A stretch of 64,000 nt of DNA, taken from positions 1 to 64,000 of the forward strand of contig NZ_CP044222.1 of the NCBI RefSeq assembly GCF_008727795.1, written 5' to 3'. Below the pieces are notes generated by a model. The model was not told the origin of the DNA. It worked only from the letters and a program-made list of their open reading frames with translations, and did not search any database. This stretch comes from Nitrincola iocasae (lineage in GTDB: Bacteria; Pseudomonadota; Gammaproteobacteria; Pseudomonadales; Balneatricaceae). The position numbers and the translations under genes are program-made. Positions 8,755-18,756 of the stretch are shown piece by piece (the first letter of the stretch is position 1; each line of letters begins with the position of its first letter).

Positions 8755-9707
8755 TAGTGTTTCTCCTCGCTGGCAGCTAAAACTTCTTGGCGAATTGGCT
8801 CCGGTGCAAGTGGGAATCCAAGGGCTTTGCGCTTGTTGAAATAGGCATGTGCTACCAGTCGTGCCAAGGTTCTTACTCTGAGAATGAAGCGCTGCCGTTC
8901 TGTCACAGATATAGCGTGACGCGAATCCAGCAGATTAAATGTATGGGATGCTTTAAGTACCATCTCATAAGCAGGCAGCGGTAACGATGCTTCAAGCAGT
9001 TTATTACACTCGCGCTCGTAATGATCGAAGTTGCTGAACAGCGTCGGAACATCTGCGTGCTCAAAGTTGTAGGTCGACATCTCGACCTCGTTCTGATGGA
9101 ACACGTCACCGTAGGTTACTACGCTACCATCTGGTTGCTTGGCCCATACTAGATCATAGACGCTATCGACGCCCTGAAGGTACATAGCGATGCGCTCGAG
9201 GCCATAGGTCAACTCGCCAGTAACCGGGTAGCACTCAAGACCGCCGGCCTGTTGGAAATAGGTGAACTGGGTTACCTCCATGCCATTCAGCCAGATCTCC
9301 CAGCCAAGACCCCAAGCGCCCAGTGTTGGTGATTCCCAGTTATCTTCAACAAAACGGATATCATGGATCAACGGATCAATGCCGATATGCTTGAATGAGC
9401 CTAGAAAGAGCTCCTGAAGATTATCAGGTGAGGGTTTAAGAACCACCTGGAATTGATAATAATGTTGCAGGCGATTGGGGTTTTCACCATAGCGGCCATC
9501 AGTTGGACGGCGGCTGGGTTGTACATATGCCGAGCGCCAGGACTCCGGACCGATAGAACGCAAGAACGTCGCCGGATGGAAAGTCCCTGCCCCGACCTCG
9601 AGATCAAGAGGTTGTACGATAACACAACCCTGTTCACCCCAGTACTGCTGCAGGGCGAGGATCAGGCCCTGAAATGTGCTAACGTCTGTAGTAGCCTTAT
9701 CAGTCAC
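8754..9707 (-). CDS. glyQ: Glycine--tRNA ligase alpha subunit
   Basis: GlyQ is the catalytic class II subunit of the tetrameric glycyl-tRNA synthetase. Conserved segments include TFQGLILALQQYWGEQGC, QPSRRPTDGRYGENPNRLQH, and FTYFQQAGGLECYPVTGE. I chose a GTG start at 9707 (VTDKATTDVSTFQG) because AAGGTG lies six bases upstream and the E. coli protein begins at the matching place; an ATG 57 bases further upstream would add a hydrophobic extension absent from the family. Predicted length 317 residues. First gene of the glyQ-glyS operon. Confidence 0.94.
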   Translation of the reverse strand: MTDKATTDVSTFQGLILALQQYWGEQGCVIVQPLDLEVGAGTFHPATFLRSIGPESWRSAYVQPSRRPTDGRYGENPNRLQHYYQFQVVLKPSPDNLQELFLGSFKHIGIDPLIHDIRFVEDNWESPTLGAWGLGWEIWLNGMEVTQFTYFQQAGGLECYPVTGELTYGLERIAMYLQGVDSVYDLVWAKQPDGSVVTYGDVFHQNEVEMSTYNFEHADVPTLFSNFDHYERECNKLLEASLPLPAYEMVLKASHTFNLLDSRHAISVTERQRFILRVRTLARLVAHAYFNKRKALGFPLAPEPIRQEVLAASEEKH

Positions 9708-9795
9708 GTGAATCACCTTAACTGTTGATAGGATCAAAACAAACCCATAATTATACATGAACAAGCTCTTTAGGGCGTGATCCCATCAGAGAAAC

Positions 9796-9826
9796 TTGAT
9801 AGGTGTTGAAGCAAGATGGGTATAAT
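9796..9826 (+). promoter_or_regulatory. Candidate sigma-70 promoter for the acyltransferase gene
   Basis: TTGATA (9796-9801) and a perfect TATAAT (9821-9826) are separated by 19 bp, somewhat longer than the optimal 17. The start codon is 26 bp downstream. The -10 is convincing, the -35 less so. Confidence 0.45.
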
Positions 9827-9852
9827 AAGTGAAAAATCTGGTTGGAGTGGCT

Positions 9853-10746
9853 ATGAAAACGATTAAGGGCATACTGGCTATTTTGGCGCTCGGGCTTACC
9901 GCCCTATTGCCGTTGCGCTGGGCGCAAGGGTTAGGAAAACGTCTAGGGCGGTATTTCTATCGGCAAGGTGATAGTAGTCGAATATATCGTACTACGCAGG
10001 TTAATTTACTTACCTGTTTTCCGGAGCTTTCCGACCAACAACGGCAGGAATTAACCCTGCAAAGTCTTGAGCAGACTGGGCAGTCAATTGCTGAAATGGG
10101 CATGTCCTGGCTTTGGCCGGTTCAACGTACATTGAAAATAATTCGCACTGTGCACAATGAAGCGTTGATCACCGAAGGAATCAACCAGGGAAAAGGTGTG
10201 ATCCTGATTGCACCGCATTTGGGAAATTGGGAAATCCTGAATCTGTATTTATCCAACCGCTATACCTTTACCGCCATGTACAAGCCTCCGCGACAGAAAC
10301 AGATGGATAGTCTGATTAAACGCATGCGTGCGCGTTTGGGAACAGACATGGCCCCTGCAAATGTACAAGGCGTACGTAAAGTTATGAAAGCGCTTAGACG
10401 AAGTGAAATGGTTGGGATACTGCCAGATCAGGAACCCGATGTTGGCAGCGGGATATTTGCAGACTTTTTTGGCACCCCTGCCCTGACCATGACGCTACTG
10501 CCACAGTTAGCCGCACAGACGGGAGCTAAAGTGGTTTGTGGTTATGCCAAGCGTTTGGAGGGGGCTACAGGATTTGATATTTACTTCAGTGAAGCCGAAG
10601 CAGATATTTCGCTGAAGGACGCCCTGCTGGCAACAGAGGCTATGAACCGCTCTGTTGAGCGTTGTGTGCGTGAATTACCCGAGCAGTACCAGTGGGAGTA
10701 CAAACGCTTTAATTCACGCCCTGAGGGCGCCGCACGCATCTATTGA
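9853..10746 (+). CDS. LpxL/HtrB-family lysophospholipid or lipid A acyltransferase
   Basis: This 297-residue protein belongs to the bacterial lipid A biosynthesis acyltransferase family, inner-membrane enzymes that add acyl chains to lipid A precursors. Seen: an N-terminal hydrophobic anchor (about 5-20), the acyltransferase motif APHLGNWEI with the H-x4-E catalytic pair near residue 125, and conserved GILPDQEPDVGSGIFADFFG. The start is ATG at 9853, with GGAG five bases upstream; a GTG 24 bases earlier overlaps the putative -10 box. The exact acyl donor and position are not readable from sequence. Its stop abuts the trkH stop with no gap (convergent genes). Confidence 0.88.
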   Translation: MKTIKGILAILALGLTALLPLRWAQGLGKRLGRYFYRQGDSSRIYRTTQVNLLTCFPELSDQQRQELTLQSLEQTGQSIAEMGMSWLWPVQRTLKIIRTVHNEALITEGINQGKGVILIAPHLGNWEILNLYLSNRYTFTAMYKPPRQKQMDSLIKRMRARLGTDMAPANVQGVRKVMKALRRSEMVGILPDQEPDVGSGIFADFFGTPALTMTLLPQLAAQTGAKVVCGYAKRLEGATGFDIYFSEAEADISLKDALLATEAMNRSVERCVRELPEQYQWEYKRFNSRPEGAARIY

Positions 10747-12195
10747 TTAGCGGCGCCAGAATACCGGGGTAAAGAGTACCAGCAGGGTGAAGACTTCGAG
10801 TCGTCCCAGCAACATGGAAAAGCATAGTATCCATTTTGCTGTGCTGTTGATATTACCAAAGTGGTTGGATACATCGCCCAATCCGGGGCCGAGATTTGTG
10901 ATGGTTGCCCCTACAGCAGACCATGCGGTAACCTGATCCAGACCCGTTCCCATCAGTGCAATCATCATAATGACAAACACCAGTAGGTATACTGAGAAAA
11001 ACCCCCACACGGCCTGTAGCACTTTATCCGGTATGGTGCGCCGCCCCAGCTTTACTGGGAATATGGCATTAGGATGAACCAAGCGCTGCAACTCTCGATA
11101 GCCCTGTTTCAGAATAAGCAGGATCCGGATTACTTTCATACCACCGCCAGTTGATCCCACGCAGCCACCAATAAAAGCCGTCACAAACAACATGAACGGC
11201 AGCATGACGGGCCAATAAGCAAAATTACCCGTGGCAAAACCTGTCGTGGATGCAACCGATACAGTCATAAATGCGGCATTGCGTAACGATTTGATTGGGG
11301 GGTAGGTTTCATGAATCAACAGGACGGAAAAGGTGATAACAAAAGTCAGCAGTAATATGCTGAGAAAAAAGCGCACCTCTGAATCACCAAAATAGTGAAG
11401 CAGGCTGCGCTGTCGCCAAGCGAAGAAATGCAGCGCGAAATTCATACCACACAGAATCATAAAAAAGATGGCAATAAGCTCGATGGTGGCACTGTTAAAC
11501 GCGCCCATACTGGCGTCATAGGTTGAGAATCCACCCAGGGCAACGGTTGAAAAGCTATGGCCTATGGCATCAAAAGGTGTCATGCCAGCGAGCCAATAGG
11601 CTGTAGCGCAGAGAAATGTCAGAATGGCGTAGATAATCCAAAGCGCTTTGGCCGTCTCTGTAATACGCGGGGTTAGTTTAGTATCTTTGACTGGCCCAGG
11701 AATTTCAGCACGAAACAACTGCATCCCCCCGATTCCCAGCATAGGCAGTATGGCTACAGCGAGAACGATGATACCCATTCCACCGAGCCACTGAAGCTGT
11801 TGTCGGTAGTAGAGGATTGATTTAGGCAGGTAGTCCAGACCGGTAATGACCGTAGCACCGGTCGTAGAAAGTCCGGAGATAGATTCAAATACCGAGTCAA
11901 CCAGTGACATATTTGGTGTTGGAGACAGGTAGAGTGGGATGGCACCGAATACGCCTAATACTGACCAAAACAATACCGTGATCAGAAAGCCATCGCGTAT
12001 ACGCAGCTCACCCTTCACCCGGTAGAAAGGGACCCACAGTAAGAAACCACAGGCCAGAAGAATAAAAAACGCCGAAATAAAAGCGCGGTGCGCACCATCG
12101 TCATAATAAAATGACACGGCAATAGGGGGGATCTGAGCAATACTGAACAGCATCAACAGAACTCCCAGAACGCGCAGTGTGAGCTGGTAATGCAT
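10747..12195 (-). CDS. trkH: Trk potassium uptake system, membrane subunit TrkH
   Basis: TrkH is the potassium-translocating channel-like subunit of the Trk system and works with the cytosolic NAD/ATP-binding protein TrkA. The 482-residue protein is strongly hydrophobic throughout, with the repeated pore-loop selectivity segments of the family (LSTTGATVITGLD, TVALGGFSTYD, SVASTTGFATG, ATITNLGPGLG). It lies 10 bp after trkA on the same strand, so channel and gating subunit are co-expressed. Confidence 0.96.
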   Translation of the reverse strand: MHYQLTLRVLGVLLMLFSIAQIPPIAVSFYYDDGAHRAFISAFFILLACGFLLWVPFYRVKGELRIRDGFLITVLFWSVLGVFGAIPLYLSPTPNMSLVDSVFESISGLSTTGATVITGLDYLPKSILYYRQQLQWLGGMGIIVLAVAILPMLGIGGMQLFRAEIPGPVKDTKLTPRITETAKALWIIYAILTFLCATAYWLAGMTPFDAIGHSFSTVALGGFSTYDASMGAFNSATIELIAIFFMILCGMNFALHFFAWRQRSLLHYFGDSEVRFFLSILLLTFVITFSVLLIHETYPPIKSLRNAAFMTVSVASTTGFATGNFAYWPVMLPFMLFVTAFIGGCVGSTGGGMKVIRILLILKQGYRELQRLVHPNAIFPVKLGRRTIPDKVLQAVWGFFSVYLLVFVIMMIALMGTGLDQVTAWSAVGATITNLGPGLGDVSNHFGNINSTAKWILCFSMLLGRLEVFTLLVLFTPVFWRR

Positions 12196-12205
12196 AGTGG
12201 CAGCC

Positions 12206-13582
12206 TTAGAAGAAGGTCAAGCCAACCTGAAACAGGCGCTCGACCTCCGGAATGCGGCGTTTATCAACCAGGAAAAGAATGACATGGTCGTTATTTTCCA
12301 CCACGATATCATCATGTGCGATCAGTACTTTATCGTTACGAATAATCGCACCAATAGTTGTACCCTGAGGTAAATTGATATCCTCAATGGCGCGCCCAAC
12401 GACTTTAGAAGAGTTGCGATCACCGTGTGCAATCGCCTCCATGGCCTCTGCAGCACCGCGACGTAAGGAATGCACTGCAACGACATCCCCTCGACGTATG
12501 TGGGTCAACAGGGAGCCTATGGTGGTTTGCTGCGGCGAAATAGCAATATCAATTACACCGCCCTGCACCAGATCAATGTAGGCGGGGTTGTTGATCAGCG
12601 TCATTACCGTGCGAGCCCCCTGACGCTTTGCCAGCATCGATGCCATGATATTAGCTTCATCATCGTTAGTCAGGGCGCAGAAAACATCAGTATCTTCAAT
12701 GTTTTCTTCAATTAACAGGTCGCGATCAGAGGCACTGCCATGCAGCACGATGGTGTTATTGAGGGTTTTGGCTAAAAGTTGGCAACGTGGCAAAGAGCGT
12801 TCGATAATTTTGACCTGAAAAGATTTCTCTAGGCTTTCTGCTAGCCGGGCACCAATATTACCTCCACCCGCTATCAGAATACGGCGATAGGGTTTATCCA
12901 GTCGTCTGAGTTCACTCATCACAGAGCGGATATCACGCTGTGCAGCAATAAAGAAAACCTCATCATCGGCTTCGATGATGGTGTCGCCCTTGGGTATGAT
13001 GGGGCGATCCTGACGAAAAATGGCGGCAACACGAGTATCGACATTTGGCATGTGCGCGCGCAGGTAGGAAATTTCCCGACCCACAAGCGGGCCTCCATAA
13101 TAGGCACGCACAGCAACCAGTTGCGCCTTGCCTTCAGCAAAATCGAGTACTTGAAGTGCTCCGGGATGCTGAATCATTTTTTTAATATGACGTGTTACCG
13201 ACTCTTCCGGGCTGATCAAAACATCAACCGGCATGGACTTGGAACCAAATAATGCCCTGTTGTTGTAGAGATAGTCGTGTTCACGAATACGTGCAATTTT
13301 GGTGGGTATATTGAAAATAGTATGGGCGACCTGACAGGCAATCATATTGACTTCGTCGGAGTTGGTCACGGCGATTAACATATCAGCATCGCGAGCACCA
13401 GCTTGCGCCAGCATAGAAGGATTGGAGGCAGGACCATCCAGGGTACGTATATCCAGCCGATCGGCGAGTTCACGCAATCTGGCGGGATTGGTATCAATGA
13501 TGGTAATGTCGTTGGCTTCGCTGGCAAGGTTTTCAGCCAGTGTCCCACCTACTTGCCCTGCCCCTAAAATAATTATATTCAT
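12206..13582 (-). CDS. trkA: Trk potassium uptake regulatory subunit TrkA
   Basis: TrkA is the peripheral NAD(H)-binding gating subunit of Trk. The 458 residues contain two RCK modules: a first Rossmann fold opening MNIIILGAGQVGGTLAENLA, a C-terminal RCK domain, then a second Rossmann fold starting RRILIAGGGNIGARLAESLE near 233 and a second RCK-C. Its start overlaps the rsmB stop by four bases, placing it in the def-fmt-rsmB-trkA-trkH run. Confidence 0.97.
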   Translation of the reverse strand: MNIIILGAGQVGGTLAENLASEANDITIIDTNPARLRELADRLDIRTLDGPASNPSMLAQAGARDADMLIAVTNSDEVNMIACQVAHTIFNIPTKIARIREHDYLYNNRALFGSKSMPVDVLISPEESVTRHIKKMIQHPGALQVLDFAEGKAQLVAVRAYYGGPLVGREISYLRAHMPNVDTRVAAIFRQDRPIIPKGDTIIEADDEVFFIAAQRDIRSVMSELRRLDKPYRRILIAGGGNIGARLAESLEKSFQVKIIERSLPRCQLLAKTLNNTIVLHGSASDRDLLIEENIEDTDVFCALTNDDEANIMASMLAKRQGARTVMTLINNPAYIDLVQGGVIDIAISPQQTTIGSLLTHIRRGDVVAVHSLRRGAAEAMEAIAHGDRNSSKVVGRAIEDINLPQGTTIGAIIRNDKVLIAHDDIVVENNDHVILFLVDKRRIPEVERLFQVGLTFF

Positions 13583-14907
13583 GGTCTGGTGAGTCCAGTA
13601 TCGGTCGACTTGATCAGTTTGGCATAGAAAAAGCCATCATGGCTGTGTAATTGCGGAAAAAATTGTTGTCCCATAGGGCGTGCCTGGCCCCAGGGTAACT
13701 CCAGCGGTTGATGTAGAGCATCTGGCTGTTGTTTGCAGAAGCGTTCTATAATGCGCTCGTTTTCCTGCGGGAACACCGAACAGGTAGCATATAGCAACGT
13801 CCCTCCGGGTTTTAGCAGGCCCCATAGGTTGCTGAGAATGCTCAGTTGCAGGCTGGCCAGCTTCAATAGATCTTCATTCTGACGCAATAGCTTGATATCC
13901 GGATTGCGTCGAATGACACCACTGCCGCTGCAGGGTGCATCCAGCAGGATTCGATCGTATAAGTTGCCATCCCACCAGTCTTGTGACGCCGCATCACCGT
14001 TAATCAATTGGCAGCGATGGCTAAAATTCAGGCGCTGCAGGTTGTCACGGATGCGCTGAGAACGGGATTCGCTGAGTTCCAGAGCGGTAACAGAAGTGCT
14101 CTCTGGCAGGAGTTCCAGTAATTGACCCAGCTTTCCGCCCGGTGCGGCGCAAGCATCGAGTAGATGTTCGCCAGCTTGAGCATCAAGCAGATAACCACTC
14201 AGTTGTGCAACTTCATCCTGTACGCTACACCAGCCTTGGTCAAAACCTGGTAGTAGATGAACATCCATCGCCTCATCGAGAATGATAGCTTGGTCAGACA
14301 TAACGCCTGCTTTAGCCGTTATGTCATCCTCAAGCAGCCTATTCAAGTATTCTTCGCGTGATAGTAAGTGCTTATTAACACGGAGTGTTAAGGGGCCTTT
14401 GATATCATTTTGAACCAAAATGGATTGCCACTGTTCAGGCCAGTTGTGCTTGAGCTTATCGAGTATCCAGGCGGGATGATTCCAGTGGTAGGCATCAGAC
14501 TGCTGCGAGAGTGTCTGATCCAGGCTTATCGCTTCACGCTGGTAACGGCGTAGCACAGCATTGATCAAGCCCTTGGCCCAATCTTTATTTAGTAGTCGTG
14601 TTAGTTCAACGGTTTCATGCACCACTGCATGTTCCGGGATGCGCATTTCACGCAGTTGATATAAGCCTAGCAGCAGCACCGCGTAGAGATCATAATCTTT
14701 GGACTGAAAGGGCTTTTTCAATAGGTGTTGGGCCAGAGCATCCAAACGGAAAAACTCCCGCGTGCAGCCATAGCAAAGTTGCTGTAACAGGGCTGAGTCG
14801 CGCTCGCTGATCTGCTTTTGGGCATCAGGCATCAGTGAGGCAATGGAACCCTGTTGGCTGAGTAGCTCAGTAAGAAGTCGAGTGGCAACCAGACGCACAT
14901 CGGTCAC
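13579..14907 (-). CDS. rsmB: 16S rRNA (cytosine(967)-C(5))-methyltransferase RsmB
   Basis: RsmB (Fmu/Sun) methylates C967 of 16S rRNA. Seen: an N-terminal NusB-like RNA-binding region (about 1-140), the SAM-binding motif LLDACAAPGGKLGQLLELLP near 250, the DAPCSGSGVIRRNPDIK motif near 320, and the catalytic cysteine in LLYATCSVFPQENE near 375. At 442 residues it is close to E. coli RsmB (429). It touches fmt by one base upstream and trkA by four bases downstream. Confidence 0.96.
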   Translation of the reverse strand: MTDVRLVATRLLTELLSQQGSIASLMPDAQKQISERDSALLQQLCYGCTREFFRLDALAQHLLKKPFQSKDYDLYAVLLLGLYQLREMRIPEHAVVHETVELTRLLNKDWAKGLINAVLRRYQREAISLDQTLSQQSDAYHWNHPAWILDKLKHNWPEQWQSILVQNDIKGPLTLRVNKHLLSREEYLNRLLEDDITAKAGVMSDQAIILDEAMDVHLLPGFDQGWCSVQDEVAQLSGYLLDAQAGEHLLDACAAPGGKLGQLLELLPESTSVTALELSESRSQRIRDNLQRLNFSHRCQLINGDAASQDWWDGNLYDRILLDAPCSGSGVIRRNPDIKLLRQNEDLLKLASLQLSILSNLWGLLKPGGTLLYATCSVFPQENERIIERFCKQQPDALHQPLELPWGQARPMGQQFFPQLHSHDGFFYAKLIKSTDTGLTRP

Positions 14908-15854
14908 TAGGAAAACCTCATGCCGACAGTGAAGGGGTGCTGCCCGTTCAGCAAGGCACTGACTGGCTGCGCCCGTTTGCCGGGTAATTGAATATGGGTG
15001 AGCTTTAACAAGCCCTGACCGGTAGCAACCACAAGGCCGTCACGTTGAATGGCGGTTAAGGTTCCTGGGCTGGTAGTTGTTTTTTCGGAGGCGTCTGCCT
15101 CAGCCTGCCAGATGCGTAAGGTCTCATCTTCAAGCCGGCAGAAAGCCACCGGCCAGGGATTAAGCCCCCGAATCTGTACGGCCAGTTGTTCGGCTGGCAA
15201 AGACCAGTCAATACGCCCCTCCTCTTTCACCAGCTTGGCCGCATAACAGGCCTGGCTGTCATCTTGCTTTTCAGGCTTTAGCTGCCCCTGTATAAGTGCT
15301 ACAAGGCTGTCTATGAGCGTTTCTGCGCCGAGTGCTGCCAGGCGGTCATGCAAGCTGCCAGCCGTCTCCCCCGGCAGAATATTTGTGCTGCGCTTATACA
15401 ACATCGCACCGGTATCCAGACCAGCATCCATCTGCATAATGGTTATACCGGTTTGACTATCACCGGCTAGCAGTGCGCGGTGAATCGGGGCGGCACCTCG
15501 CCAGCGAGGCAAGAGTGATGCATGCACATTAATGCAGCCGAGTCGTGGCAGGTTAAGAACTGCTTGAGGCAGGAGTAAGCCGTAAGCGGCCACAATCATC
15601 AGGTCTGGATGAAGTGCGGCAAGTTCATCAATAGCCTGATCGGATTTAAAGTTGAGTGGTTGATAAACTGGAAGGTTATGCTGCAGTGCCAGTTGCTTGA
15701 CCGGGCTTTGCACAAGTTTGCGGCCTCGCCCTGCCGGTCTGTCTGGCTGGGTGTACACAGCAATGATTTGATGTGATTGCTCAAGAAGTGCCGCCAGACT
15801 GCTGGCGGCAAACTCCGGTGTGCCGGCAAAAACGATACGTAGCGGCGAGTTCAT
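14907..15854 (-). CDS. fmt: Methionyl-tRNA formyltransferase
   Basis: Fmt formylates the initiator Met-tRNA using 10-formyltetrahydrofolate. The 315 residues include the formyltransferase core with VHASLLPRWRGAAPIHRALLAGD (catalytic Asn/His/Asp region around 108-145; here INVHASLLPRWRG) and a C-terminal OB-fold domain (about 210-315). It is paired with def, which removes the formyl group later, 24 bp upstream. Confidence 0.97.
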   Translation of the reverse strand: MNSPLRIVFAGTPEFAASSLAALLEQSHQIIAVYTQPDRPAGRGRKLVQSPVKQLALQHNLPVYQPLNFKSDQAIDELAALHPDLMIVAAYGLLLPQAVLNLPRLGCINVHASLLPRWRGAAPIHRALLAGDSQTGITIMQMDAGLDTGAMLYKRSTNILPGETAGSLHDRLAALGAETLIDSLVALIQGQLKPEKQDDSQACYAAKLVKEEGRIDWSLPAEQLAVQIRGLNPWPVAFCRLEDETLRIWQAEADASEKTTTSPGTLTAIQRDGLVVATGQGLLKLTHIQLPGKRAQPVSALLNGQHPFTVGMRFS

Positions 15855-15878
15855 GCACAGGGCTCCGGTTACGGGTGA

Positions 15879-16397
15879 TCAGTGTTGAGGCTGTTGGTCG
15901 AGTTTGTGCTGTTTTTCCAGTTTGCTACGGATGCGGCTACGTTTCAGCTTGGATAAGTAGTCAACAAACAGCTTGCCATTGAGGTGGTCCAGTTCGTGCT
16001 GAATGCACACAGCCAATAAGCCTTCGGCCTCAAAGCTTTGCATTTTGCCATCGCGCCCTAGAAAATCCACCTTGATACGCTTGGGGCGTTTCACTGTTTC
16101 ATAGAAACCGGGAACAGACAGGCAACCCTCCTGCATTTCATCCTGCTCCTGTTGTAAAACATCGAAGCGCGGATTGATCAGCACCAGGGGGTCTGACGCA
16201 TCTTCAGACAGGTCCATAACGACCACCTGCTTATGAACATTGACTTGCGTTGCCGCCAAGCCTATGCCATTGGCATCGTACATGGTTTCAAACATATCAT
16301 CGACGAGTTGAAGGATTTCTTCATCAACAAGGTCGACGGGTTCTGCAATTGTGCGTAAACGTGGATCAGGAAATTCAAGAATATTGAGCTTGGACAT
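15879..16397 (-). CDS. def: Peptide deformylase
   Basis: Def removes the N-formyl group from nascent proteins using a metal ion (usually Fe2+). All three family motifs are present: GIGLAATQV near 46, EGCLSVPG near 90 (metal-binding Cys) and QHELDH near 134 (two metal-binding His and catalytic Glu). Length 172 is normal. First gene of the def-fmt-rsmB-trkA-trkH operon, divergent from the LysM gene. Confidence 0.97.
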   Translation of the reverse strand: MSKLNILEFPDPRLRTIAEPVDLVDEEILQLVDDMFETMYDANGIGLAATQVNVHKQVVVMDLSEDASDPLVLINPRFDVLQQEQDEMQEGCLSVPGFYETVKRPKRIKVDFLGRDGKMQSFEAEGLLAVCIQHELDHLNGKLFVDYLSKLKRSRIRSKLEKQHKLDQQPQH

Positions 16398-16574
16398 AGG
16401 TCTGCATCATATTAAGAGGCTAGAATGGGTCAGATAGGTGACGTTTTAGTCTATTAAGCCTATTATACTGAATACAAAACTGAATGCATTGTTATGATGC
16501 CTGGAAGTACTTTTAATTGCCGGATAAGCGGAAATTTGAAAGTGGTGACGGTGTCTGATCAAAGGGAAGCGGAT

Positions 16575-17609
16575 ATGAAACAACTGCTATGTGGGCTGCT
16601 GACAGCAGGCCTGCTTTTCTCCAGTGTGGCTGCAGCTCAGACCGGTCAAGATCAGTTACAGCTGAAACAGGATCATCCAACAGAGCACGTCGTGGTTAAG
16701 GGAGACACCCTCTGGGATATTTCCGGACATTTTCTTAATCGTCCATGGCGTTGGCCGGAAATCTGGGGAGTCAATCCGCAGATAGACAATCCCCACCTGA
16801 TTTATCCGGGTGATGTTATTTATCTGACCTGGGTAGATGGCCAGCCAAGACTGGGCTTGCGTCCCGGGGATGGTCGCTTGAGCCCTCAGGTTAGGGAAAT
16901 GCCGTTAGAACAGGCTATCCCGGCAATTTCTCTGCGAGATATTAATAGCTTTATCAGTGATAACCTTGTGGTTCAGGATGATGTGCTAGAACAAGCACCC
17001 TACGTAGTTGGGGGGGACAACCGACGGCTAATCACCGGTGCCGGGGACAGAGCCTATGCGCGTGGCAAACTTGTCCGTGATGATCGTAACCAGGCAGTGT
17101 ATCGTCCAGCACGTGAATATTTTGATCCAGTGACCGGCGAATTTCTGGGATACGAGCTGTTTAAGGTTGCCGATGCTGTTATCTCGGCAGTTCAGGAGGA
17201 TGTTATCTCGCTGGACCTGCAAAGCTCCAATGAAGAGGTGCGTGCGACTTACCGGGTATTGCCTACTGAAGAGACCCGTATTCAGTCGATGTTTTACCCC
17301 AAACCTGCTCCGGATGGTCAGGAAGGACTTATCATCGGTTTGCTTAAAGGGGTTTCCAGCGCCGGGCAATATGATGCTGTGGTGTTGAATGTCGGTCAGC
17401 GTGAGCAGATCGAGCCTGGGCATGTGTTTTCGATCTACCGTACTGGTGAGACCATCCGTGATCCTGTTGTCAACGATACAGTGCAACTACCCTCGGAGCA
17501 TGCCGGTATACTGATGGTATTCAAGTCGTTCGATAAGGTCAGCTATGGCTTGATCATGCGGGCAACCAATGTCATTTCTGTTGGGGATGAAATTCGTAAC
17601 CCCAGCTAA
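16575..17609 (+). CDS. LysM-domain peptidoglycan-binding protein
   Basis: A secreted protein of about 344 residues. The chosen ATG (16575, preceded by a purine-rich AGGGAAG) gives a clean signal peptide (MKQLLCGLLTAGLLFSSVAAAQ). A LysM domain follows at about 38-85 (VVKGDTLWDISGHFLNRPWRW to PGDVIYL), which binds peptidoglycan. The rest (about 100-340) matches the uncharacterised family encoded beside dprA in Pseudomonas (PA0020-like). An in-frame ATG 81 bases upstream would bury the signal peptide and is unlikely. Role inferred: cell-envelope protein, function unproven. Confidence 0.85.
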   Translation: MKQLLCGLLTAGLLFSSVAAAQTGQDQLQLKQDHPTEHVVVKGDTLWDISGHFLNRPWRWPEIWGVNPQIDNPHLIYPGDVIYLTWVDGQPRLGLRPGDGRLSPQVREMPLEQAIPAISLRDINSFISDNLVVQDDVLEQAPYVVGGDNRRLITGAGDRAYARGKLVRDDRNQAVYRPAREYFDPVTGEFLGYELFKVADAVISAVQEDVISLDLQSSNEEVRATYRVLPTEETRIQSMFYPKPAPDGQEGLIIGLLKGVSSAGQYDAVVLNVGQREQIEPGHVFSIYRTGETIRDPVVNDTVQLPSEHAGILMVFKSFDKVSYGLIMRATNVISVGDEIRNPS

Positions 17610-17621
17610 CAGGAGCTTACT

Positions 17622-18728
17622 ATGTGCTGCGATCCAAGGGACTGGATCGCTGTCAGTCAGGTACCAGGGCTAGGCCCGGCAACGCTTGCCAAACTGACAG
17701 CTGCTGGTTATACACCGGTTGATATCTTGGCTCAACAACTTCCGGATACAGTTCGTTTGCGTACTGACACCCGGCATTTCCTTAAATACAACCCTGCTGG
17801 AAAACTCTACCGACAAGCTGATCAACTGCTCAGGGTAGCTGAATCTCTTGAGTTGCAGGTTATTGGATTTGATTGTCCAGGCTATCCTCCATTGCTGCGT
17901 GAAATTCATGATCCGCCAGCGGTGCTTTGGTTGCGTGGCGATGTGAAGTTACTCTTCTGTCCACAGTTGGCGGTTGTTGGTAGTCGCAAGCCTTCGCGCA
18001 GTGGCCTACAGTCGGCCCTTCAACTTTCGGCTTGCTTGGCTGGCGCCGGGTTTGTCATAACCAGTGGACTTGCTCAGGGTGTGGATACGGCTGCTCATCA
18101 GGGCGCGCTCAATGCTTCTAAGCCAACACTTGCTGTTTTAGGCAGTAGCCCAGAGCTGATTTATCCACGCTGCAATATGCACTTGGCCGACAGAATTCTG
18201 GCTCAGGGCGGCGCATTGGTTTCTGAGTTTCCGCCGGGTACGCGGCCTCGTCCTGAGCATTTTCCTAGGCGTAACCGTATCATCAGTGGTTTAAGTGTCG
18301 GTACGCTGGTGGTCGAAGCGGCATTACGCAGCGGCTCTTTGATTACAGCGCGGTTGGCGATGGAGCAAGGGCGAGAAGTGTTTGCCCTACCTGGTGCTCT
18401 CAGTAATCCATTGGCCAGAGGGTGTCATGCATTAATAAGAGAGGGCGCAATATTGGCCGAAACACCCGAACATATCTGTGAGCCACTAGCGCCTTTATTG
18501 GGCTATTTGCAGGATTCATCGGCTGAAATGGTGGATAAGCCGGATACTGCACCGGTTGCCCCAGAACTGCAACCTCTGCTGTCCCTGTTGCGGCAGGAAT
18601 CCTGGAGTTTAGATGAATTGCGCGCAGAAACAGGGGTGTCAGTGAGTGAATTGCAGCAGCAGCTGATAAAGTTGGAGCTTATCGGTAAAATAGCTATTAC
18701 AGGTAACCGCTACACGGCGCTTGCCTGA
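17622..18728 (+). CDS. dprA: DNA-processing protein DprA
   Basis: DprA (Smf) binds incoming single-stranded DNA during natural transformation and loads RecA. The Rossmann-like core carries AVVGSRKPSRSGLQSALQLS near 122, ITSGLAQGVDTAAHQGAL near 145, and PPGTRPRPEHFPRRNRIISG near 205. A C-terminal winged-helix-like segment (about 305-368) completes it. Length 368 is usual. A terminator follows the stop. Confidence 0.95.
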   Translation: MCCDPRDWIAVSQVPGLGPATLAKLTAAGYTPVDILAQQLPDTVRLRTDTRHFLKYNPAGKLYRQADQLLRVAESLELQVIGFDCPGYPPLLREIHDPPAVLWLRGDVKLLFCPQLAVVGSRKPSRSGLQSALQLSACLAGAGFVITSGLAQGVDTAAHQGALNASKPTLAVLGSSPELIYPRCNMHLADRILAQGGALVSEFPPGTRPRPEHFPRRNRIISGLSVGTLVVEAALRSGSLITARLAMEQGREVFALPGALSNPLARGCHALIREGAILAETPEHICEPLAPLLGYLQDSSAEMVDKPDTAPVAPELQPLLSLLRQESWSLDELRAETGVSVSELQQQLIKLELIGKIAITGNRYTALA

Positions 18729-18756
18729 AGATAAATGAAACTGTTTCACTTTTCCC

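Noticed and set aside
10741..10750. Zero-gap convergent stops of the acyltransferase gene and trkH as a possible fusion or assembly join
   Set aside because: Both proteins are full length with normal C-termini; tight convergent packing recurs elsewhere in this window.
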